A stretch of 64,000 nt of DNA from Calliphora vicina (taxonomy: Eukaryota; Arthropoda; Insecta; Diptera; Calliphoridae): the NCBI RefSeq assembly GCF_958450345.1, contig NC_088780.1, positions 2,912,501 to 2,976,500 on the forward strand. Reading direction: 5' to 3'. The notes below the pieces were generated by a model, which had not been told where the DNA came from, made no database searches, and saw only the letters and a list, made by a program, of their open reading frames with translations. The position numbers were made by a program, and so were the translations under genes. This document shows positions 33,187 through 43,166 of the stretch, piece by piece (the first letter of the stretch is position 1; every line of letters starts with the position of its first letter).

Positions 33187-35024
33187 AAAAACAAGATCAT
33201 GTCTTTGATGTTAATGGAATTTATATTTTTCAATAGACAACTAAATAACTCATTCGCGTAAAAAAGACTTTTTTATAAATATCTTTTTTTGTCGACACTA
33301 GAGGTCGCTAAAGTTAGTACATTTTCAACATAAATTTTATGGAGAAAAATATATTTTTATTAAGGTTAACTAAAATCATTGTTTAAAGTTCGTTTTAAAA
33401 GATATAAACTCGCGATTGGCTGCAAATGAAAGAATATGAATGTGGAATTATGGAAAATTACTGTTTTTGTCAAAAAATGTTTAACAGTTTAATCTGCGCA
33501 ATTTTTAATAATTAACATTTTTTTTATTGTAAGCCTGAAATTCTAAAACTTTGTGGGAATATTAGTAAAATACGTGTTAATCTATTTTGATTATGTTTTA
33601 CTATAGAATAGCCATAAGTATTATCTATAAGAAAATGTAATCACTAGTTGTCCTTGCTTATGAAAACTATTAAATTTTTGTTTTTGTTTAAATGTATAAA
33701 TTACCATTTCGTAAATTTTCAATTTGATGGTTTTGGGAAATAGCTCCAGATTTTTGGGTTTTTATAAAATAATACCGTTTTTTCTTTTAAATAACTAAGA
33801 AATATTGCGTTATTTAACAAAAGTAGTTTAATGGCATAAAGTGTATTAATAGGTCTTTATTTGGTTCTTGATGTTGTATGTTTTTTTGCTGAAATCAAAA
33901 AAAAATTCCAAAGTTTGATTTAATTTTGAAAAAAAACGTGTTAATCAATTTTAATTTTTCTTTAATTTTATCTAATGCCTGTTACTTATTTATTATAATG
34001 TGAAATCATTATTTGTCCGTTTTGATTAGAACTTTAAAAAAAATTTGTTTTTGATGGCACCCATAAATAATACATTTTTACCGTAAATGTAAGTACTCAA
34101 TAATTTAATATAAGCTACATATCCTTAGATTTAGATGTTAATATGAGCTTCTGCTGATATTAGGAACACTTAAAGTATAGTCCAACATCCAGTTTCTAAT
34201 ATTACTGCTGAACCATATGGCTATGAATATTTGAAAATGTCCGTCCATCCGTCCTTCCGAATTTAGAAAATATATAAAATATTTCAGTATTTTTTTTTAA
34301 AAAAGGATATATGGTAGTTATGTAAATCCTTGCTAGAATTGAAATGTTAATAACTAAATTAATCTGATATTATAAGAGAACAATAATTTCTGAAAATGAA
34401 TAATTTTATTCAGGTTCATAGGTTTTTTAAGGTAAAGGATGTATGGCAGCCACCCGAATCCTTGCTGCGATTGTAATAAATATTTTCACAAACAACACTA
34501 ACTTTACTAAAATGATTATAACCAAATTGGTTCCAAAATAAGAAACGATTTTTACGAATTTAAAAAAAAAAAATTAGATGTTATACAGGATATTGAAATC
34601 TTGATGTCTAAGAATTATGAATATCCTTCCGATAAAATTTTCATAATTTTGCATCTAATATTATAAGAGAACAATAATTTGTGAAAATTAATAATTTTAT
34701 ACAGGTTCAAAGGTTTTTTAAGGAAAAGGATGTATGGCAGCCACCCGAATCCCTGCTGCGATTGTAATAAAAATTTTCACAAACAACAATAACTTTATTA
34801 AAATGACTATAACCAAATTTTAAAATGTTAGGAGTATAACTGTGAATTTTATTCAAAATTATATGTTCAGGATATATGGGAGGCACCCGAGTCCTTTCAC
34901 GGATTTTTTCAAGAATTATATTTTTTCTTAGTCTTACCAAAAGGTAATATTCCACTAATTTTTATTCGTCTGCAATAACTCCTTCTATTTTTGTCCATTG
35001 CCTATATAAAAACAAAGCACTGTG
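33158..35024. mobile_element. Transib-like element with RSS-like ends
   Basis: The 1867-bp element is flanked by CGTCG on both sides (33153-33157 and 35025-35029), a 5-bp target duplication. Each end begins CACAGTGCTTTGTT. After that the left end continues CAATGGACAAAAATC, while the right has 10 extra bases and then CAATGGACAAAAATA. The heptamer CACAGTG is thus separated from an ACAAAAAT-type nonamer by 13 nt on one side and 23 nt on the other. A 5-bp GC-rich duplication and a CACWRTG opening are features of Transib transposons, whose ends resemble the V(D)J recombination signals. The interior has no transposase-like frame, only tandem 291-bp repeats at its right half, so it is nonautonomous. 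Confidence 0.8.
34305..34948. repeat. Tandem 291-bp repeats inside the Transib-like element
   Basis: Two near-complete units start at 34367 and 34658 (atattataagagaacaataa, ggatgtatggcagccacccg, ctgcgattgtaataa). Partial units stand before (ggatatatggtagttatg at 34305) and after (ggatatatgggaggcacccg at 34870). The 82-codon minus-strand frame at 34707-34955 is a translation of the last units, not a transposase. Confidence 0.75.
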
Positions 35025-35029
35025 CGTCG
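34986..35029 (-). other. Transib right end: CACAGTG, 23-nt spacer, nonamer
   Basis: On the minus strand: heptamer CACAGTG (35018-35024), spacer of exactly 23 nt (34995-35017) and nonamer-like ACAAAAATA (34986-34994), with CGTCG outside. Compared with the left end, the spacer has a 10-nt insertion tttatatagg, one helical turn. The nonamer matches 7 of 9 consensus bases. Confidence 0.8.
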
Positions 35030-35648
35030 GGCTTGAAAAGTTTTTGTATGAAATTTAATTAAATTTCTCTTTGTTACGCGTTTATTTGAACAACTTTTTG
35101 TTAACGGTTTATTTGTGCAACCGAAAAACATTACTTTTACAAATAAAAGAAAATGTTTTAAATGTTTAACAAAGAGTCAAAATAATAGAAAATTGTTGAA
35201 AAAAAAAACTGACCGAATTATTTGATTTCTAGTTTAACCGAAAATAACGGAGTGCAATAAGGAATTCGCACATCAGTAAAAATCCATGTAACATAGAAAG
35301 CCATTTCCAGCGAGTTTTACATTTTTTTTTATTCAAACTTTCCAATGATTTGTGGAAAGTTAATTTCTAGAGCCATACGTACTGACGAAAATCACTATAT
35401 CAAATTCCGTAGCTATAGGGATCACAAATATACAGAATTTATATGGTCGAAAATCAATATTGTAGAAATATACTTAAATATACCATTAGCTCTAGTATAA
35501 AAAAGTACCAATTTGATTTTATTTTTATTTGTATATTGTATAGAGAAATTCCTTTGGCGAAATTATTGACAAAAGACAAAATCTTTAATTTTTGAAAAAG
35601 GGGATAGTCAGTTCTTCAAATATCATGGGGGATATTTGATATATTAGG
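35030..35648. other. AT-rich spacer
   Basis: Lies between the Transib-like element and MITE C. It holds no recognised repeat, exon signal or coding frame. Confidence 0.35.
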
Positions 35649-36210
35649 GGATTTCATGTCAAGTGAACCAATTTTTTATTTTTTTTATTTTGATAGATAT
35701 CCCACTAAGCGACTAAAAAGGCCTTCAAGGAAAAGACCTAAGCTTTCTTTTGAGCAAAAAAAGGGCCCATTTTGAAAAAAAAATGTCAACAAAGTTTTTG
35801 ATTTTGCAAAAAAAGTCAAAAATAGGTTGTTTTGAGTTACAAAATATTTATTTTGATAGATGTCGAACTCGCATCACACTAAGCTTCCAGGAAAATATAT
35901 AAGCTTTCTTTATATCAAAAATTTTTTATTTTTTTTTAAATATTTTTTTTGGAAAAATTGAAGAAATAGCTATCTAAACTATTTGGGACACATTTTGCTA
36001 AGAACAATAGGTAATAAATTACATGGATGAGAAAACACACATATTTGGCCAAAATGTAAAATTTTGACCCCCTCTAACTCCGATAGTTCTTGACCGATCT
36101 TGTTGAAAAATTGTATCTGAATTACAATCCAGTAGGTCTAAACTTGTTGCAATTTTCATCCCGATCGGAAGACATCGATTTTAAAAATTGGTTCACTTGA
36201 CATGAAATCC
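35649..36210. mobile_element. MITE C copy 1, complete, 562 bp
   Basis: Perfect 28-bp terminal inverted repeats begin GGATTTCATGTCAAGTGAAC and continue caattttt. The body contains catcccgatcggaagacatc, ttgaccgatcttgttg and two related halves around cactaagc. ATATT stands a few bases outside each end and may be a 5-bp duplication, but it is not flush, so the superfamily is left open. Other copies are at 55486 and 59079. No coding frame. Confidence 0.75.
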
Positions 36211-36924
36211 ACATATTGAAAATTATTTAAAAAAATTTTATTACTGTTTCACGGATGTCAAAAAATTTCATCCACAGTTTGGATATCAGTTTTAAATTCA
36301 TTCAAAAAACGTAAATATTTTTTTTTTATCAATATATCAAACTGTCTGCATTTAAAATTTGCGGTAACGGGCAAATTTGAAGTTAATATCTTTTAATAAT
36401 GAAACAACATTTTTTAATTTACTATTTTACTTTATTAAAAAATAAAAATATTTAAAATTAATGTATTTTTTTGGTAGATTTTAAAAAAATCATTTTTGTT
36501 TTTTATTCCAAAATTATTTCTCTTTTAGCTATTGATTCGATTTTTTCTACATGTACGCATGTACATATGTGAAAAATATGTACGTAGGATATAAAATATA
36601 TAATCCTAATTGTCAATTAAATCTGTTCTAACTCTATGTTTTTATTTATAAATATCATTAAACATTTATTTTAACAAGATGCTTGATGACAAACAATCTT
36701 TCAAAACTATTTTACTGTCAAAAATAAAAACATAATTTTTAAATATTTATCCTACGTGTTATTTATTACATTTTATAAATTTGAATAATTTATCATACTA
36801 TACTGATTTGTGTCAAATTTTCAAAAAAAAAAACCAACACACAATTTAACTAATGACCTCAATTTTCAATTGAGTTTGTCCAAATATTCACACACATGCC
36901 ACAACATGTGTGTTTACATACACG
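36211..36924. other. AT-rich spacer
   Basis: Homopolymer-rich. A tacatgtacgcatgtacata palindrome-like microsatellite is near 36550. Nothing else was recognised. Confidence 0.35.
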
Positions 36925-38029
36925 CAGAGAAAAAATATAGTTGTAGATATTTACTGTAACCATTTCAATATTTTTACAAGTTTTTGAACCAAATTAATAT
37001 TAAAAAGTTACGATTCATATACATATATGATTGCAGTAAATAAGTATATGGGCAATTCCATGTCATCGTACGTGACATTTGTACGCCTATAGAGTGCAAT
37101 AGATTTTGCAAATATAAGAGTATCAGGAAAATAATTTTGTCTTTATATTCCATTCAAAAAAATAATAAGTTCTTTCGAAACATTTTTGTCCTAAATATCA
37201 AGCGAAATAAGGGTATATCGTACGTGACATAAAACGGAAGTAATTTTGAGGTACATTTAGAAATATGCGAAAATTTGCGAATCGTGAGAGGCGTTATGTT
37301 TTCATTTGATTTCTTACACTAAACCAAATATTTTTCCTTTACAATCAGTCAAAGTTAAATAAAAATAATCTTTGAATGATTTTATACTAAATAAAATTTA
37401 ATATCGTACGTGACATACCGTAAGCGACAGATTCATCTATATATTCTGTAAATATATGTATGCAAAAACTAAAAAAAATAAATAGAAAATATATGTACAA
37501 TGTACATATGTGTATTCGGTTTCAAAAAACAATTTGATAATAGCAACAAAGCTTAGTTTTCGCCGCAATCTTAGCCTAAAACATACCAATTAAATAGTCA
37601 GTTTAAACTCTTCTTTTTGCCCTTAAAATGTTGTAATAAGCTTTAAATACTTTCACATAATAAAATTTTAGTGTTTTCTCCTATTCAAATCATCTTGAAA
37701 AAAAGTTTCAAGGGTTTTTGTTTTTCAGTCGTGGTTTTCATTCTTGTGGAATTGCCAATATGTTTGTGACAATCATTTTAATGAGGAAAGATTTATCATA
37801 ATATGTTGCTCGCCTTATAAATATCATAATCATATAATTATTCAGCATGAACACGATTGCCATAAACATATATTTATTCACTACAATCATATATATGATT
37901 GCCACAATTATGTAAATCTTTACTTTACCTTAATCATATAAATAATTACTGTGACAATAATATTGTTAAAAAATTTGTAAAAATGTTGGAATAATTACAG
38001 TAAACATGCACAACTATACTTTTTCTCTG
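36925..38029. mobile_element. MITE I copy 1, ~90-bp inverted repeats
   Basis: The left end CAGAGAAAAAATATAGTTGT and right end (inverted) CAGAGAAAAAGTATAGTTGT face each other. Similarity continues inward through tttactgtaa, tttttacaa and aatatta for about 90 bp. The inside alternates catatatatgattg and cataatcat phrases, typical of this family, and includes a segment (37047-37430) with three copies of atcgtacgtgacat. The 65-codon frame at 37744 is a translation of the repeat phrases. The superfamily is unknown. Confidence 0.65.
37065..37416. repeat. Three spaced copies of atcgtacgtgacat
   Basis: The 14-mer ATCGTACGTGACAT occurs at 37065, 37217 and 37403 in the same orientation, with otherwise dissimilar DNA between. 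It is more G+C-rich than its surroundings and contains the palindrome CGTACG. Confidence 0.8.
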
Positions 38030-38259
38030 GGTGTATGCATGACATTGTGTGTATGTATTATTAGTACAATAGTTTTTATGGCCACATTTTCACTAACAAT
38101 AACAAATAAGCAAACACAAGCAAACCTAATTGTTTTTCCAACATGGACTTTTAACTATTGTTGTTATTTTAGTTTAATATCATATGATTCTAGTATGGAT
38201 ATAAGTGTGGCCCCGTTTGTATGGTGGCAAACATATAATCTCGATGTTTGCATCTAAAA

Positions 38260-38800
38260 CAAGTAAGAAAGTATAGTCGGTCAAGCCCGATCATATGATA
38301 CCCTACATCAATCTAATTATGGATCAATTGCCATAAAACTATTTGGCATGACTTCTGTATATATGAAACCTATTTATGTTGAATTTTATATGAATACCAA
38401 TATTTTTAAGAAATCGATACTCATTCATACTATGACTAAATATAGATGATCGATCGCTACAAAATTTGTTGAGGCAAATTTGGCTTATATAAAACTTATA
38501 GTTGCTAAATTTGGTTTGGATATCTATATATTAAAACTAAAATATTTATGAGAGCTTAACTATTTACAGATGGGGCAATCGTTTGGGGGCTAGAAGAAAT
38601 AATGGAACGATTGTAACCAAATTCAATAAGCTTCGTCCTTGAGGCAATAGAAGAGCTTGTACCAAATTTTGTACAATTATCTTTGAAATTGCGACCTGTA
38701 GATTGATTACAAGTTTTACATGGACAGACGGAAGGACATCGCTTAATCTGAAAAAGTGATCCTAGCAGATTGGTATACTTTGCACGTTACAAATATCATC
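38260..38800 (-). mobile_element. HINE-B copy 3, 5' tip missing
   Basis: On the minus strand it ends with tgtagggtatcatatgatcg, a hairpin remnant with cttgaccgac, and atactttcttacttg at 38260. The body follows HINE-B landmarks (ggacggaag-type block, ttgcgacctgt, catggacag). The opening tataccct hairpin is absent. Confidence 0.65.
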
Positions 38801-39831
38801 ATAATGAAAGGACAGCTTTTATTTTTTTTTTTTTTGAAGCCAACCTAATGTATTATAAATACATGTGTGTACATTTTATGTATATTTTTATATGATTAAT
38901 GACTAACATGACGTTTGTAACGAATCATAAAAACATAAACAACTATAACAGTAACAGTAACAATATCAAAAACAAAAACCATTAGAAATAATAGTGGTAA
39001 TGGTTGTTATGATGATGATGATAATGTTGTTGATGTTTATGATGATAATAATGATGAATATGCCAACATATGCCACTAACAATACCGTTAAATAGTCATA
39101 TACATAAACAATAATATTTATGTGAATGTGTGTAACTATTTGTGTGTGTGTGTGTATTTATTTATTTCTATAAACAAATAACAATAACAGCTGTTGTTAT
39201 TTGTTTTCAAGTTAAGTTTTTATTTTTTAGTTGTTGTTGTCTAATTACTTTCAATTTCACTTATAAATATGTTGAGTTTAATATGAAGAAAAGTTTTTTA
39301 ATTGTCAAACCTGATAACTATATGGATGGATTTTTTCCTTTTTATTTAATAAATAAAGTTTTATTTGGATAGACTTAAAGGAAATTAAAAAAAGTTTTAA
39401 AATTTTATTAAAAAATATTAGTTTTTAATTTTAAATGAAATAGCGGGAGATATAGGTTCATTTATGAAGGTTTTTGAAAAGAATATAAATCTTATTACAA
39501 TAAAAACCATAATTTTGTATTTTTTTTCATACAAATTCAACAATTTCTATTTGACAATATGTCACCCAATTGTATTATATTTTTCCAAAGTATTATATTC
39601 AATTGTTATCTCATTCTTTAGCCCTGCTCTCACCTATAATCTCTAATAACACACACATAAGTAAACATGTTTGTATGTGTGTATGTATTAACAATATGAC
39701 ATTCTATTGTATGAATACAGGCTGCCAGCCAGGTTTTAACAGGTGTATTTATTCATTTTATAGATAGTAATGTTCATGTTAAAGTATATGTGTGTATTGC
39801 CAATAGTAAATATACCTACAGTCAGAGAAAT
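38801..39831. other. AT-rich stretch with triplet repeats
   Basis: Includes a gatgatgatgataatgttg cluster at 39013-39060 and a gtgtgtgtgtgtg run at 39142. Open frames at 39142-39767 are low-complexity and carry no family signal. Confidence 0.45.
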
Positions 39832-40165
39832 TACATGGTTGCGGCAACTTGTCACATACGACTTATGGTTAAATAGATTTTAATTCAATGAAAACAGTTT
39901 TCAATAGCAATGTTTTGGTTCATATTTTATAAAAATATGACTGTAGCTATATTGTTGGAAATATAATTGATTTTAAACTACAACTAAATTATGATATGTG
40001 TGAAAAAATACGGTTCATTTATAATCATGACATGATCGCAAATACTTCAAATATGGTCATATGGCAACAACCATAATATAATTGAGCTGGAATCATAATA
40101 TGGTTGAGTTTAGCCATAATATGATTGTTTTGATATGTACAAAGACACTATGCTACACCAAAATT
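39832..40165. mobile_element. MITE I-type fragment
   Basis: Starts cagagaaattacatggttgc and contains accataatataattg, cataatatggttgag and cataatatgattg in succession, the phrase set of family I. The right end is not clear, so it is truncated or highly diverged. Confidence 0.4.
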
Positions 40166-40262
40166 ATGCAGGGGTTCTAATATAGCAATTCTGTTTTTTT
40201 GGGAAATACTTTTAGTTTTTCTCGATAACTCCGTTTAGTATCGAAATATCGATAATATTATG
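40155..40262 (+). repeat. Dispersed repeat J, copy 2
   Basis: Diverged match of 24400-24525: atgcagggg, taatatag, ggaaatacttttagttt, ctcgataactccg. It overlaps the fading right edge of the family I fragment. Confidence 0.4.
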
Positions 40263-40316
40263 CATTAACTTATATGGGTTAGAAAATTTTTGTGTTACGT
40301 TCATTTAAGTTCAAAA

Positions 40317-41666
40317 CAAGCAAGAGAGCTATATTCGCCTGTGCCGATTCTTATATGCCCTTCATTTAATTATGTTTTTTTAAAAATTATTATTTTTTTT
40401 TAATTTTTTTGTGAAACAATTTTTTTTTTTTTTATATTTTTAATATTTATTTTAACCTTTATGTCAACGGCAACATACCTGGGTAATTTTTAATGCTGTA
40501 GCTCTGAATTGGATAATCGGATCGACTTGAAATTTATTGATAACCTAGCCAAAACTGTTTTCCGCAATTGTCCCAAGTTTGGTTAGGATAGGTGCACCCG
40601 TTAGGAAGATAAAGCCCATTTACAAAGTTGAACCCTTACTGACTGAGTCCAAAGTTATATAATATGTATTTGAATTTAAAAATGCGATTTTTCTCTAGTT
40701 TTTGGGAAAAAAGTACTTTTTTTATTTTTAAGTTATTTAAACAAATTCAAAGATGGTGTATTAGGAATTTATACTTTTTGAAAAGCTAACTTTGCACTAA
40801 ATATTTTAAATGAAAATAAATTTAAAAATTCTTGATACGGAGGGGATCAGGTCCATTCAAATAACGGCTATTTTTTATGTAAAATTCAAATTTAGGGCAA
40901 AAATTCTCAAATCGCATAGTCGATATTAAAATAAGGTAACCTATTTTAGATGACCAAATATGTTCTTAATTATTTTGTAAAGGCTTCCGATAACCCTGCA
41001 TCTGGTGTGGATATTATACCAAAAAAACTAAAAAATCCAATTTTGGGATTTTAAAAACTTTTTTGGGAATTACGGGATTCCTGATTATAAATTTCAAAAT
41101 TTGTTTTTATTTTTCAATATCTAATAGAAAAGTCTATATAACTGTAAAATTTCATTAAAAACTATTAATAAATAAAAAAATTATTTTAATTTGAAAAATT
41201 TGTATCTTTGCAAAAAACTCAATAAAAATCATTTTTTGTCTTACCTATACAACCACTTTTTTCAAAAAAACAATTATTAAATAAATGTAAGGGTAAAACT
41301 GGTTATCATAAAATTTTTGAAGCTTTTGTCTATTTTTAACAAAATAAAATATATAATAATACAGAAATTCCAACAAACGAGTTAGATATTAGCATTTTTA
41401 TGCTAACGGCAGCCATTCACCATACAAAACGTATGAACATACCCAGGTATGTTGCTGTTGACGTGCGTAAAGCAGTTCTGCTGTTGACATAAAGGTTAAT
41501 TAATAAAAAAAATGTATGACAAAAATTCGAGTTAAGAAATATTTTTCCCGATTTTGACCTTTTGTAGGTCCGACTTACTACGGCCTTATATACTCCGTTG
41601 CAAACAAAGTCTTTCGAATATCTATCATTAGATATCCATATTGTCTATATCATGGCGAAGGGTATA
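40317..41666 (-). mobile_element. HINE-A copy 7, interrupted by a piggyBac-like element
   Basis: The minus strand starts tatacccttcgcc at 41666, jumps directly to the atatagacaatatggatatc landmark (the 5' third is deleted), and reaches atgggcatataagaatcggc, a hairpin and ctctcttgcttg at 40317. A 1040-bp TTAA-flanked element splits it at 40456-41495. Confidence 0.75.
40456..41495. mobile_element. piggyBac-like nonautonomous element
   Basis: Both ends are bordered by TTAA (40452-40455 and 41496-41499). The left end reads CCTTTATGTCAACGGCAACA then tacctgggta. The right end, inverted, starts CCTTTATGTCAACAGCA, then has 26 extra bases, then caacagcaacatacctgggta. A TTAA target and ends starting CC..GG are diagnostic for piggyBac. 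The interior has no transposase frame. The host HINE-A is continuous on either side, so the boundaries are secure. Confidence 0.8.
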
Positions 41667-42347
41667 AAATCGCACTTTTTTCAACAAATTTAAATTTTCT
41701 TTATGCTGCACACTGTGGTAAATTAAAAATCTAGCTGGAAAAAATAAAAAAAATGTCTGGTAACAATCCTTTTGATCGTTTAATGAGCTTCTCAATTCAC
41801 GGTTTGTTTTTAGCTCTGATTAGGAAAAAGTAAAATTTAAAGTCAGTTGTTGTCAACACGTACATTCAGATTTCAAAGAGAAGTGTATTTTTTGTGTAAC
41901 TTTGTTTAATAATTAAAAAGGCTATGTTGATTTTATTGTCATAATTTTTCTTTTATTATTATTAAGCACTATTTCATGGAAATATATAATAATTTGCATT
42001 TAATTATTTCCATTGTATGTATTAAGAAAATATTTTATTCTTCAGAAAGTGCAAAAAATAAAATGTTGCCTTTTTTAAGTAGAGTTAAAGCTGTTTATTC
42101 TGTATAGTTCCGATGTAAAATTATATTTGTGTTAATCTTTCAAGTACTCACTTTAAGATAAATCAAAAACATCTTGATCATTTTTGCGATCGTCATAAAA
42201 TTTTTATTCACTTTTTCCAGCATGACATCTCTACTCTTTCGCTAAAGAAAATTTTTGAAGAAAACTCCCAAAATACATCACAAAAAAAATTGATCATTTA
42301 TGTATTTGAAAATATTTATTATTTAATTCATAAATGAGAAGTGAATC
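41667..42347. other. AT-rich spacer
   Basis: No repeat boundary, exon signal pair or coding frame was recognised between HINE-A copy 7 and MITE I copy 2. Confidence 0.35.
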
Positions 42348-43166
42348 CAGAGAAAAAATATAGTTGTGCATGTTTACTGTAACCATTTCAACATTGTTAC
42401 AAGATTTTTAACAATATTATTGTTACAGTAACTATTTACATGATTGTGGTAACCATAATATGGTTAATTTACGAATCACATTATTGTATCAACCATATAT
42501 ATGGTTACAGTAAACAAACATATGTTTGTGACAACCATATTTATGATGCATAATTTTATCATAATATGTTGTTCTCAGATTACATTATCCATAAGCCAAG
42601 AGCAACATAATATGGTAAGTCCTTCATCATATAAATTATTGTCACAAACATATACTTGTTTACTGTAACCATATATATGGTTGATACAATCATGTGAATC
42701 GTTTTTTATTAGTGGAATTTATATTTATATCATCTAAAATGTTTCTAAATAATTATATTATTGTGCTATTTTATAAATAAGAATTTAATAGTGAAATTAA
42801 AATATTATTTTTTATATATTTTATTAGTCGAATATTTTAATTTATTAGATTTAGCTACATCTACAATATGATTATCTACGCTATATGGTTATTATTTGTC
42901 TATAACCATTATACAATTATATCTCTATTATTATGTTTATATATAATGAACATATTATGATTGCGCAACTAATATAATATAATATTTGAGCCATAATACG
43001 ATAACAAATCTTATATTATTGTTCAGTATACTGATATTTTATAAGGCTACACATTATTAATATTTTGATCATACACAACCCATAATATAATTTGACAGCA
43101 ATCATCAAATGCAATCATAATATACTGTTTGATTATGGTCACCACAATCATGTATTTTCTTTGTGT
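42348..43166. mobile_element. MITE I copy 2
   Basis: Begins CAGAGAAAAAATATAGTTGT like copy 1, and the opening 90 bp (gtttactgtaaccatttcaa, ttttaacaatattattgt) is close to the inverted right arm of copy 1. The inside is packed with ataatatggttaa, accatatatatggttac and catataaattattg phrases in both orientations. The right end is degraded (ttttctttgtgtg). Confidence 0.6.

Noticed and set aside
34707..34955. 82-codon minus-strand ORF as a possible Transib transposase piece
   Set aside because: It is a translation of the 291-bp tandem units and shows no RAG1-like or DDE motif.
37744..37941. H-, N- and Y-rich 65-codon ORF
   Set aside because: Composed of the cataatcat phrases of MITE I; not conserved as a frame in the other copies.
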